This document shows, one piece after another, positions 56,679 through 64,000 of a stretch of DNA of 64,000 nt. The stretch covers positions 558,001-622,000 of the forward strand of contig NZ_QLYX01000001.1 in NCBI RefSeq assembly GCF_003289645.1, given 5' to 3'. Source of the stretch: Actinomadura craniellae (GTDB lineage Bacteria > Actinomycetota > Actinomycetes > Streptosporangiales > Streptosporangiaceae). Made by a program: the position numbers and the translations under genes. Positions within the stretch are counted from its first letter, which is position 1; each line of letters starts with the position of its first letter. The notes under the pieces were generated by a model that saw only the letters and a list, made by a program, of their open reading frames with translations, ran no database searches and was not told the origin of the DNA.

Positions 56679-56969
56679 TTGCGCATACTTCTGGCAGCGG
56701 TCGCTACTTTCGTCCTCATCGTGTTCGGCAGCGCACTGCCGGCGGCGGCCCAACAGTCATCAGCCACCGCGCACCCGCCGAGCGTGACGAACTCGGCGAC
56801 CGTGGCGGCCGCGGAACGGTCGCAGCCGCGGGACGACGACGGTGGTGGCGGCGGCGGGAACGCAGGGCTGTGGGGGCTCCTCGGCCTGCTGGGCCTTGGG
56901 GGCCTGGCCGGAGCCGCGCGCCAGCGGCACAGGCAGATGTCCCACACCGAGCGCAACATCCACCACTGA
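56679..56969 (+). CDS. WGxxGxxG-motif small exported protein
   Basis: 96 residues. An N-terminal hydrophobic signal (ILLAAVATFVLIVFGSALPAAA) is followed by a Ser/Thr/Gly-rich spacer, then GLWGLLGLLGLGGLAG and a basic tail rich in Arg and His. This matches WGxxGxxG C-terminal sorting-type segments: a glycine-patterned membrane helix followed by a basic stop-transfer. I chose TTG 56679, which has CGGAGG five bases upstream; an ATG at 56661 is also possible. It is probably a surface-anchored small protein. Its function is unknown. Confidence 0.7.
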   Translation: MRILLAAVATFVLIVFGSALPAAAQQSSATAHPPSVTNSATVAAAERSQPRDDDGGGGGGNAGLWGLLGLLGLGGLAGAARQRHRQMSHTERNIHH

Positions 56970-56996
56970 CCGGCGAAGAACGAGGAGAGTAAGCAG

Positions 56997-57023
56997 GGAG
57001 AGCGGCCGGAAGCGCCGCTCTCC
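56997..57023 (+). terminator. Hairpin terminator
   Basis: 10-bp stem GGAGAGCGGC/GCCGCTCTCC with a 7-base loop, downstream of the WGxxGxxG-motif gene. Confidence 0.65.
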
Positions 57024-57171
57024 TCGCATGCCGGGCATCGGATCGCCCGCAAGCCCCAGCGGCTCACAGCCGCATCCACGCGAAACCCCGGTTGTCGGGC
57101 GGGATTATGTCCGGCTGCTCCGGTGATACTCCTGGGGTTCATGGAGAGGGGCAGATCACCAAGGAGAGGAA

Positions 57172-57561
57172 ATGCTTGGGGTAGCGGCCTACGAGCCGGC
57201 TGACCAATTCGATGTGACCATCGGACTACGGGGGCGCTGGATCGTCGTCGAGCTTCTGGGCGAGCTCGACCTGACGACTGCCCCCCGGCTGGAATCCGAG
57301 GTCACAGCCGCCCTCGACATGCCCGGCGACCCCCGGCTCGCGCTGGATCTGGCGGGCGTGACGTTCTGCGACTCGAGCGGGCTGGCCGCCTTCATCCGGC
57401 TGTGGCGGAACGTCCAGCAGCGGGCCGGCGAGTTCGTCCTGCTGCGGCCGCAGGAATACCTGCTGCGCTGGCTGGAGATCACCGGCCTTCGCTCCAGGAT
57501 CGACGTGCGTGACGATCTCGCCGACGAGGACACCGGTCTGGCCGACCTGGCCAGCGCCTGA
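57172..57561 (+). CDS. STAS-domain anti-sigma factor antagonist
   Basis: 129 residues covering one STAS domain. It has VVELLGELDLTTAPRLESEV and FCDSSGLAAFIRL, where the first Ser after the Asp is the usual phosphorylation site. Such proteins bind an anti-sigma kinase when unphosphorylated and so release a sigma factor of the SigF type. AAGGAGAGG gives a strong ribosome site. No anti-sigma factor or sigma gene is adjacent, so its partner lies elsewhere. It converges on an F420-type gene over the hairpin at 57565-57606. Confidence 0.93.
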   Translation: MLGVAAYEPADQFDVTIGLRGRWIVVELLGELDLTTAPRLESEVTAALDMPGDPRLALDLAGVTFCDSSGLAAFIRLWRNVQQRAGEFVLLRPQEYLLRWLEITGLRSRIDVRDDLADEDTGLADLASA

Positions 57562-57564
57562 TCT

Positions 57565-57606
57565 CCGGTCGGTGCCGTCTGACGAGGAGGAGACGGCACC
57601 GGCCGG
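57565..57606. terminator. Bidirectional hairpin terminator
   Basis: Stem of 16 bp with one G-T wobble (57565-57580 with 57591-57606) and a 10-base loop between convergent genes. Confidence 0.75.
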
Positions 57607-57615
57607 AGCCTGACC

Positions 57616-58527
57616 TCATCCGCGAGACCTGACCCCGGCCGCCCGGAGGATCTTCTCGGCCTGCTCCAGGGCCTCGTCCACGGTCCGGGCGATGTTCATG
57701 AACTCCACGAAGGCGTGGCCGGCGCCGGTTTCGCGTTCCGCCCGGGTGAGGGTCTCCACCACCTGGTCGAGGGAGGTGCCGGGGGCGGGGTAGACGCGCA
57801 GCACCATGCCCAGCTCCCCGGGGTCGCGGCCGGCCTTCCCGGCCAGGTCGCGGATGAGCCGCATGGGTTCGTTGACGGTGGCCGGGTCGAACTCCCACGG
57901 CCCGGGGACGCAGACCGGCAGCCACCCGTCGGCCCGGCGGGCGACCCGGCGCAGCGCGGCCGGGGCGTAGCCGGCCAGGTAGAGGGGCGGACGGGGCCGC
58001 TGGGCCGGTGCGAGCTCGGCGTACGTGGCCGGGACCCGCCAGTGCTCGCCCTCGTACCGGGCGGGGTTCGACGTCCACAGTGCCTCCAGGGCGTCGAGGC
58101 ATTCGTCCAGCCGGGCCCCGCGCTGGTGCATGGGCACCCCGGCGGCCTGGTACTCCTCCGGCGACCACCCGATGCCGAGGCCGGGCAGCAGCCGCCCGCC
58201 GCTGAGCTGGTCGATCGTCGTGAGGCTGCGGGCCAGGATCGCGGGCGCGTACCAGGGGGCGTTGAGGACGTTGGTGCCGAGGCGTACCCGCTCGGTGGCC
58301 GTGGCCGCCACCGCCAGCAGCGCGAAGGGGTCGAGCCGCGAGCGGAAGACCTCGGGGATCGAGTCGCCGCCCCCGTAGCCGACGGTGGGGTCGACCGGCG
58401 CCAGCAGCCGGTCGCCCACCCACAGGCTGCCGGCGCCGAGGCGTTCGGCCTCGGCGGCGAACCGGGCGACCTCTCCCGCCTGGTGGGCGAGCGGGCCGAA
58501 CTGCGGCAGTGTGAATCCGATCTGCAC
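57616..58527 (-). CDS. LLM-class (F420-type) oxidoreductase
   Basis: 303-residue luciferase-like TIM-barrel protein. It has QIGFTLPQFGPLAHQ, RVRLGTNVLNAPWYAPAILARSL, and GLGIGWSPEEYQAAGVPMHQRG, typical of F420-dependent actinobacterial members. I chose GTG 58527, preceded by GGGAAGGGAG. It differs from the island enzyme at 30249-31205. It lies 30 bp downstream of the long-chain ligase start region on the same strand and may share its transcript. Substrate unknown. Confidence 0.88.
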   Translation of the reverse strand: MQIGFTLPQFGPLAHQAGEVARFAAEAERLGAGSLWVGDRLLAPVDPTVGYGGGDSIPEVFRSRLDPFALLAVAATATERVRLGTNVLNAPWYAPAILARSLTTIDQLSGGRLLPGLGIGWSPEEYQAAGVPMHQRGARLDECLDALEALWTSNPARYEGEHWRVPATYAELAPAQRPRPPLYLAGYAPAALRRVARRADGWLPVCVPGPWEFDPATVNEPMRLIRDLAGKAGRDPGELGMVLRVYPAPGTSLDQVVETLTRAERETGAGHAFVEFMNIARTVDEALEQAEKILRAAGVRSRG

Positions 58528-58557
58528 AGCGTGCTCCCTTCCCGGGAAGCACACGGG

Positions 58558-60474
58558 TCACTCCGCGTAGAGGGCCTCGACCTCGGTCGCGTAGGCGTCC
58601 ATGACGGCCTGGCGCTTGACCTTCAGCGAGGGGGTGAGCAGGCCGTTCTCCTCGGTGAACTCGCCCTCGACGATCCGGAACCTGCGGATGGACTCGGCCG
58701 TGGAGACGGCCTCGTTGGCGTAGTCCACCGCCCGTTGCACGGCGGCGACCAGTTCGGGGTCGGTGCGGAGCTCGGCGAGCGGTGTGTCGAGCGGGCGCTT
58801 GCGGACCGTCAGCCAGTGCTCGATCGCCTCGGGGTCGAGGGTGACCAGGGCGGCGACGTACCGGCGGCCCTCGCCCACCACGATGCACTGCATGATCGGG
58901 GGACGGCTGCGCAGCCGGTCCTCCAGGGGGGCCGGCGAGACGTTCTTGCCGCCGCTGGTGATCAGGATGTCCTTCTTGCGGCCGACGATCGACAGGTACC
59001 CGTCCTCGTCGAAGGTGCCGAGGTCGCCGGTGGAGTACCAGCCGTCGTCGAGCGCCTCCAGCGTCGCCGCCTCGTTGTTCCAGTAGCCGCTGAAGACGAT
59101 GTCGCCCTTGATCAGCACCTCGCCGTCGTCGGCGAGCCGGATCGCGGTGCCGGGAACCGGTAGCCCGACGGTGCCGGGCCGCGGGCTCAGCGGCGGGCTG
59201 AGCGAGGCGGCGGCGGTCGTCTCGGTCAGGCCGTACCCCTCGTAGATGAGGATCTGGCAGGCGTAGAAGAAGAGGTTGAGCCGGGGGTCGAGGGGGGAGC
59301 CGCCGCTGATGGCGTAGCGGAGGTTGCCGCCCAGGGCCGCCCGGATGCGCCGGTAGACGAGCAGGTCGTACAGGGCCCAGGCGAGGTACAGTTTGCGGCC
59401 GGGACCCGGCCCGGTCCCCAGGAACTCGGCCAGTTGTGCCTCGCCGAAGCGCACGGCGATCCGGTCGGCGCGCTCGAAGGAGGAGCCGCGGCCGAGATTC
59501 TCGGCCATCGCCCGCCCGGTGTCGTGGATCTTCTCGAAGAGGTAAGGGACGCCGACGACGAAGGTGGGTTTGAAGGACGCCAGTTCGGGCCGGAGGTCGT
59601 CGGGCTTGATGCTCGGGCAGTGGCCGACCTCGATGCGCGCCTGCAGGCAGGCGATCTGGATGGTGCGGCCCAGGATGTGCGCCAGCGGCAGGAACAGCAG
59701 GGTGGAGGCGTCCTGGCCGGTGATCTCGGTGAAGACGGGGTGCAGCAGTTCGATGGTGTTGGCCGCCTCGGCGTGCAGGTTGCCGTGCGTCAGCACGCAG
59801 CCCTTCGGCCGGCCCGTGGTGCCGGAGGTGTAGCAGACGGTGGCGATGGTGTCGGGGGTGAGCGCGGCCCGCCGCTTGGCCACCTCCTCGTCGAGCACCC
59901 CCCCGCCCGCGGCGGTGAGCTCGGCCAGCCCGCCGGCGTCGAGCTGCCAGATCCGTGGCGGCGCGGGCAGCGCGCCGGCCGCGGTGGCCGCGGCCTCGGC
60001 GTTCTCCGGCGTCTCCACCACGATGAACGCGGCGCCGGAGTCACGCAGGATCCACTCGATCTGTTCCGCCGACGAGGTCGCGTAGATCGGCACGGTCTGG
60101 CCGCCCGCCGCCCAGATGGCGAAGTCGAGCACGCACCACTCGTACCTGGTGCGGGACATCAGCGCGACCCGGCCGCCGGGCGTCAGGCCGGCGGCGATCA
60201 GCCCCTTGGCCGCGGTGCGCACCTGGTCGGCGAAATCCGCCGCGGTGACCGGCTGCCACCCGTTCCCGGTTTTGCGCCGGACGACCACCGCGGAGGGCGC
60301 CTCGGCCGCATTGGTGAAGGGGATGTCGGCGATGCTGCCGGCGGTGGCCGGCGGCACGAGCCGGGCCGCCCGGACCTCGCGTACGGCCCCGTTCTCCCTG
60401 ATCAGCTCGATGGAGACGCGATCGGCGAGATCGTGCCGTCGCTTGGCCTTTTTCATGGCTTTGCGTAGACCCAT
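58558..60474 (-). CDS. Long-chain acyl-CoA synthetase (FadD15/FACS-like)
   Basis: 638-residue AMP-forming ligase of the long-chain type. It has VCYTSGTTGRPKGCVLTHGN, LLFLPLAHILGRTIQIACL, YEGYGLTETTAAASLSP, YSTGDLGTFDEDGYLSIVGRKKD and an ending with LLTPSLKVKRQAV. It is larger than the island ligases and of a different branch, acting on ordinary long-chain fatty acids for beta-oxidation or lipid synthesis. ATG 60474 follows CAGGAG. An in-frame start at 60525 would add 17 charged residues. Confidence 0.92.
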   Translation of the reverse strand: MGLRKAMKKAKRRHDLADRVSIELIRENGAVREVRAARLVPPATAGSIADIPFTNAAEAPSAVVVRRKTGNGWQPVTAADFADQVRTAAKGLIAAGLTPGGRVALMSRTRYEWCVLDFAIWAAGGQTVPIYATSSAEQIEWILRDSGAAFIVVETPENAEAAATAAGALPAPPRIWQLDAGGLAELTAAGGGVLDEEVAKRRAALTPDTIATVCYTSGTTGRPKGCVLTHGNLHAEAANTIELLHPVFTEITGQDASTLLFLPLAHILGRTIQIACLQARIEVGHCPSIKPDDLRPELASFKPTFVVGVPYLFEKIHDTGRAMAENLGRGSSFERADRIAVRFGEAQLAEFLGTGPGPGRKLYLAWALYDLLVYRRIRAALGGNLRYAISGGSPLDPRLNLFFYACQILIYEGYGLTETTAAASLSPPLSPRPGTVGLPVPGTAIRLADDGEVLIKGDIVFSGYWNNEAATLEALDDGWYSTGDLGTFDEDGYLSIVGRKKDILITSGGKNVSPAPLEDRLRSRPPIMQCIVVGEGRRYVAALVTLDPEAIEHWLTVRKRPLDTPLAELRTDPELVAAVQRAVDYANEAVSTAESIRRFRIVEGEFTEENGLLTPSLKVKRQAVMDAYATEVEALYAE

Positions 60475-60645
60475 GGCCGACTCCTGTTCATGGTCCGCGG
60501 CGGTACGGGCATTGGGCTCGGTCACCGGAACGCGAAATCCTACGCGGCCTACGACTGGTTTTCTTTGCAGCGAATAACGCCATCCGGTCGGCTTTTATCA
60601 CCTGGTTACGGTGACGCAGATCTCAGCCGGGGCGCGGGGAGAGCC

Positions 60646-60688
60646 GGTCCTGAGCCGGTACGGCGGGGGCCGTACCGGCTCAGGGACC
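60646..60688. terminator. Hairpin terminator
   Basis: Perfect 15-bp stem (60649-60663 with 60670-60684), extendable outward with one bulge, six bases beyond the end of the PepSY gene. Confidence 0.75.
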
Positions 60689-60693
60689 GCAGG

Positions 60694-62142
60694 TCACGCC
60701 GGGGTGGTCCGGCGTCGCCGCAGGGCGCCCAGGGCGAGGTCGATGACCAGGAAGGCCAGCAGGCTGAAGCCCAGGACCGGCAGGGCCCAGGCGACCAGCA
60801 GCACGACGGGGGCGCCCACCAGGAGCAGCGGCAGGGGGACGCTCCGCCAGGCGCCGCGGGCCGGCGGCCGGCCGAACGGGGCGCGGCGGTCGGCGCGGGT
60901 CGGGCGGCGCTGCCACCACATGCGGTAGCCCAGGAAGACGGCGGTGAGCAGGCCGCAGGCGATGGCGGCGAGCAGTAGCTGGTTGGGCAGGCCGAACAGC
61001 AGGCCCATGTGCGCCTGGATGCCCAGCGAGCTGAGCTTGGCCAGCGGGGGATGGTCGGCCCAGTCCACCCGGGCGGTGACCTGTCCGGTGGCGGGGTCGA
61101 CGGCGACCTGGTCCTTGTGGACGGGCCAGCGGTTGTCGGCCTGGGTGACGCTCCAGGTGCTGTGCGCGTCCTTGGGCGGGGCCAGCTCCACCGGGCCGGA
61201 CAGTCCCGCCGACCGGGCGGTGGCCAGGACCCGGTCCGCCTCGCCGGCGGGGTCGCCGTGCTCGGCGCCGCCGGCGGCTCCGTGCCCGCCGTGCCCGCCC
61301 GCGGCGGACGCCGGGTTGCCGGGCAGGGCGGTGTTCAGCGCGGGGGCGCTGGAGTTCAGGTTCTGCTGCAGGGAGTCGAAGCGCTTCCCGGCGTGGTCGG
61401 ACCAGGTGAGGCCGGTGGTGCTGAGGAACAGCAGGCCGGTGGCGAGCCACAGGCCGAGGGCGGCGTGGCGGGCGCGGGTGCGGCGCACGCCCTTCTCGCC
61501 ACGGCGCGGCCACAGCACCCGCCAGGAGGAGGCTTTGCCGAGGTAGCGGCGGCGGCGTCCGAGCCAGAGCAGCAGTCCGCCGCCGACGATGACCCACAGC
61601 CAGCTCGCGGCCATCTCCGAGTACAGCCGCCCGGTCGCCCCCAGGTGCAGGCCGCGGTGCATCTCGTCCAGCCAGGTGGTCAGCGGGGTCGACCCGAACC
61701 ACGTGGTCAGCTCGCCCCTGACCTGGGCGGTGTAGGGGTCGACGTACACCGTCCGCTGCTTCTCGCCCAGCTCGGGCACCGACAGCACCACGGCGGTGGT
61801 CCGCTCGGGGCCGGCGGGGAGGACCACCGTGGCGATGCTCCCCTCGGGGTGGGCGGTGCGGGCGGCGCGGATCTGCTCGGCCAGCGGCCGCGGCTGCCCG
61901 GTGACCTGTTCGACGCGCAGCTCCTGGCCGTAGACGAGCTGGTCGAGCTGGGGCGTGAACGCGTACGCCAGCCCGGTCAGCGCGGCCAGCACCAGGAACG
62001 GCGCGACGAACACCCCCGCGTAGAAGTGCAGGCGCAGCACCAGCGCCCACACCCCGGTGCGGGACCGGGCGGGTGCCGGGGCGGGCGGTGTGTCGGGGAC
62101 GGCCGCGGAACGCGGTGGATCTTGGTCTGAGGTGATGGACAT
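60694..62142 (-). CDS. PepSY-associated membrane protein
   Basis: 482-residue protein of the PepSY_TM group. It has an N-terminal helix (ALVLRLHFYAGVFVAPFLVLA), then extracytoplasmic PepSY-like domains around DPYTAQVRGELT and DPATGQVTARVDW, a helix near 200 followed by ARHAALGLWLATGLLFLST, and two C-terminal helices. A His/Gly/Ala-rich stretch (HGGHGAAGGAEHG, about residue 285) may bind metal. Relatives act in iron or siderophore uptake and copper handling. ATG 62142 follows GGAGATC. The membrane protein upstream is on the same strand and probably in the same operon. Confidence 0.88.
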   Translation of the reverse strand: MSITSDQDPPRSAAVPDTPPAPAPARSRTGVWALVLRLHFYAGVFVAPFLVLAALTGLAYAFTPQLDQLVYGQELRVEQVTGQPRPLAEQIRAARTAHPEGSIATVVLPAGPERTTAVVLSVPELGEKQRTVYVDPYTAQVRGELTTWFGSTPLTTWLDEMHRGLHLGATGRLYSEMAASWLWVIVGGGLLLWLGRRRRYLGKASSWRVLWPRRGEKGVRRTRARHAALGLWLATGLLFLSTTGLTWSDHAGKRFDSLQQNLNSSAPALNTALPGNPASAAGGHGGHGAAGGAEHGDPAGEADRVLATARSAGLSGPVELAPPKDAHSTWSVTQADNRWPVHKDQVAVDPATGQVTARVDWADHPPLAKLSSLGIQAHMGLLFGLPNQLLLAAIACGLLTAVFLGYRMWWQRRPTRADRRAPFGRPPARGAWRSVPLPLLLVGAPVVLLVAWALPVLGFSLLAFLVIDLALGALRRRRTTPA

Positions 62143-62338
62143 GCGATCTCCAGGCAGGGGAGCCCACGGCGCCACGGCACGGTGCGGACCGTGCTCGGTG
62201 GAACGCCGCGGGACACGAGGGTGAAGGGGGGCCGGGGACCGGCCCGTTCCCCGCGCAGGCGGGAACGACGCGGGCGAGGTACCGCCCGCGTGCGACGAGT
62301 TCACCCCCGGTGCCCGGACCGCGGGGTCCGCGCCGGGC

Positions 62339-62911
62339 TCAGCCGGGGGCGATCACGCCCGCCGGCGGCCCCCGGGAGGCCAGGACATGGCGGAGCACCC
62401 GGGAGCGGGGCCGTTCCGGCTCCTGCCAGCGCGCCACCCGTGGTGGCAGCGCCGGTCCGGCCGGGGCGAACAGCGGGGTGATCACCCGGGCCGTCCAGGC
62501 GGCCAGGCAGCGGACCAGGTCGCACAGCCCGGTCTCGCCGCACTCCAGCCACCACGCCGTCACCAGCACGGCGACCGCGTGCATCAACAGCATGTCCAGA
62601 CCGGGCGTGCCGGAATGGTGTGCCGCGCCGGCCTGGGCCGCCGCGCCGGCGGCCCCGGCCCCGGCCCCGGCCCGCGACAGCAGGACGTGCAAGAACACCT
62701 GGGAGAGGCCGAGCGCGGGCACGATGGCCCCGAGCGTGCGCTCGCGCCGGGTCAGTGCCAGGGCGGGGACCAGCAGCACCGCGAACCCCGCGGCGACCGC
62801 GGTGCGGTCCACCGCCCCGCCGTCGACGATGTGCCCGGCGGACGCCAGCCCGACGCCCACGGCGGCGAACCCCGCCGCGCGCAGCCCGCGCACCACCGAC
62901 CACAGCTCCAT
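62339..62911 (-). CDS. Multi-helix membrane protein, unknown function
   Basis: 190 residues with four or five hydrophobic segments and a cytoplasmic tail rich in Pro, Arg and Gly. A low-complexity loop (GAGAGAAGAAAQAGAAHH) sits between the third and fourth helices. Scattered His residues (GHIVDGG, FLHVLL, LLMHAVAV) could bind metal and fit a partner for the PepSY protein, which starts 197 bp downstream on the same strand. The family is not recognised. Codon usage and GC3 look like a real gene. Confidence 0.75.
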   Translation of the reverse strand: MELWSVVRGLRAAGFAAVGVGLASAGHIVDGGAVDRTAVAAGFAVLLVPALALTRRERTLGAIVPALGLSQVFLHVLLSRAGAGAGAAGAAAQAGAAHHSGTPGLDMLLMHAVAVLVTAWWLECGETGLCDLVRCLAAWTARVITPLFAPAGPALPPRVARWQEPERPRSRVLRHVLASRGPPAGVIAPG

Positions 62912-63197
62912 GACGCCCGGATCCTCCCATATCGCCTACTAGCTGGGCTATATGCCTGCGGTAGGTCATACGAGACCAGGCTTCCGGGCGGTTCAGTGCA
63001 GGTCGCAGCCGTGTCCGAGTCGGGTCGGTTATGCCGACATGGGGCCCGAAGGGGGAATTTCTACTAAAACGATCGGGAAAGTTGCGTCCCGTGGGGTGGC
63101 GCGTTACGTTCGTCCGCACCGGCGCCGGGCCTCCCCGGCGCGGTCCATCGCGTGCGGCCCCGTGATCCGGGCGCCCGACCGAAAGAGGCTGCTCCCC
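62912..63197. other. Divergent intergenic region
   Basis: 286 bp between the divergent membrane protein and the peptide-type ABC lipoprotein gene. No palindrome of note and no gene; promoters for both are presumably here, but I cannot point to a convincing -35/-10. Confidence 0.5.
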
Positions 63198-64000
63198 ATG
63201 AGGATGAGACCGACCGTCCTGCTCGGCGCCGTGCTGCTGGCGGCCGCGTCAGGCACGGTGGCGTGCAGCGGTTCCGGCTCCGGTTCCGCCTCATCGGCGT
63301 TCGACCCGCAGAACTGCCAGGGCGGCACGCTCACCGTGCTCAACCAGGGCGGCCTGAACGAGTTCGACCCGGCACGGCTCTACACCTCGGGCGGCGGCGC
63401 CCTGCCGACGCTGGTCTACCGCACGCTCACCACCCGGCAGCGAGTTCCCGGCGAGCCCGGCACCCGACCGGTCCCGGACCTGGCCACGGACCTCGGCACG
63501 CCCAGCGACAACGCCAGGACCTGGAAGTACACGCTGAAGGACGGGCTGAAGTTCAGCGACGGCACCCCCATCACCGCCGCGGACGTCAAGTACGGCATCG
63601 AGCGCTCGTTCTCGCCCGACCTGCCCGGCGGCGCCCCCTACCTGCACGACTGGCTGATCGGCGGCGCCGACTACAAGGGCCCCTACACCGGCGGCGAGCT
63701 GAAGTCGATCGAGACTCCCGACGCCAGAACGATCATCTTCCGGCTGCGGCGGCCGCACGGAGACTTCCCCTACCTCGCCACCGCCACCCAGTTCGCCCCG
63801 GTGCCCAGGGCCAAGGACACCGGCGTCAAGTACAAGAACGCCCCGGTCTCCAGCGGCCCCTACACGGTCGAGAAGTACGAGCAGGGCAGGAAGCTCATCC
63901 TCGCCCGCAACCCGCACTGGTCGCGGGCCGTGGACACCCAGCGGCTGGCCTGCCCGGACCGCATCGAAGTCACCTCGGGCCTGGACAAGACGGTCATCAA
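63198..64000 (+). CDS. Family 5 ABC substrate-binding lipoprotein (peptide type), truncated by window end
   Basis: About 267 residues are visible before the window ends. The signal peptide MRMRPTVLLGAVLLAAASGT leads to a lipobox Cys (TVACSG). The mature part has the family 5 layout: GGTLTVLNQGGLNEFDPARL, YRTLTTRQ, PDLATDLGTPSDNARTWKYT, LKFSDGTPITAADVKYGIERS and PVSSGPYTVEKYEQG. It binds an oligopeptide, dipeptide, nickel or similar ligand for an ABC importer whose other genes should follow outside the window. ATG 63198 follows AAGAGG. Confidence 0.92.
   Translation, partial: MRMRPTVLLGAVLLAAASGTVACSGSGSGSASSAFDPQNCQGGTLTVLNQGGLNEFDPARLYTSGGGALPTLVYRTLTTRQRVPGEPGTRPVPDLATDLGTPSDNARTWKYTLKDGLKFSDGTPITAADVKYGIERSFSPDLPGGAPYLHDWLIGGADYKGPYTGGELKSIETPDARTIIFRLRRPHGDFPYLATATQFAPVPRAKDTGVKYKNAPVSSGPYTVEKYEQGRKLILARNPHWSRAVDTQRLACPDRIEVTSGLDKTVI

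Noticed and set aside
62640-62680. GGCCCC-type low-complexity run as a repeat element
   Set aside because: It is explained by Gly/Ala codons in the membrane-protein loop.
1-64000. tRNA, rRNA, CRISPR array or insertion sequence
   Set aside because: Gaps were read for clover-leaf ends, repeat-spacer patterns and terminal inverted repeats with transposase frames. None was seen.

Overview
The window is high-GC DNA from an actinomycete. It uses GTG and TTG starts freely, genes overlap by ATGA/GTGA, and it carries F420-type luciferase-like oxidoreductases, a mycofactocin-type SDR, a roadblock protein and a STAS anti-sigma antagonist. A Streptosporangiales-type genome is plausible, but the sequence alone does not fix the genus. 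I saw no rRNA, tRNA, CRISPR array, insertion sequence or integrase.

Layout. 1-464: end of an MFS exporter. 554-4022 (minus): P450, 3Fe-4S ferredoxin, mycofactocin-type SDR and a 3-hydroxyisobutyrate-dehydrogenase-like enzyme, facing a paralogue at 4885-5703; a DoxX protein follows. 6430-52537: a roughly 46-kb CoA-dependent catabolic island. 52838-63197: a TetR regulator, a secreted protein, htpG, a WGxxG-type surface protein, a STAS protein, an F420-type enzyme, a long-chain acyl-CoA ligase and a PepSY/membrane-protein pair. 63198-64000: start of a peptide-type ABC substrate-binding lipoprotein, cut by the window end.

The island holds five acyl-CoA ligases, three adjacent pairs of short and long acyl-CoA dehydrogenases, four crotonases, two family III CoA-transferases, a thiolase, several SDRs, an aldehyde dehydrogenase, a KshA/KshB-like Rieske oxygenase and reductase, three amidohydrolases, a split B12-dependent acyl-CoA mutase with its MeaB chaperone, a TesB thioesterase and a branched-chain-type ABC importer with a fused LivH-LivM permease. 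The parts fit uptake, oxygenation, CoA activation, repeated beta-oxidation and carbon-skeleton rearrangement of a branched or alicyclic acid. Paired dehydrogenases and a FadD3-like ligase recall steroid side-chain and HIP catabolism, but no KstD or Hsa ring-cleavage genes are present, so the substrate is unknown.

The strongest unexpected signal is a shared 15-bp palindrome, GAGAAT-N3-ATTCTC. It occurs as three perfect copies and several degraded ones in almost every promoter gap from 7.2 to 42.9 kb. The TetR gene at 6430-7101 lies next to one copy and is the best candidate regulator. Other oddities: an amidohydrolase without its HxH metal motif, an alpha/beta-hydrolase without its nucleophile, an SDR-like mini-gene coupled to the aldehyde dehydrogenase, a 15-codon upstream ORF, and crotonases that mostly lack the catalytic glutamates.
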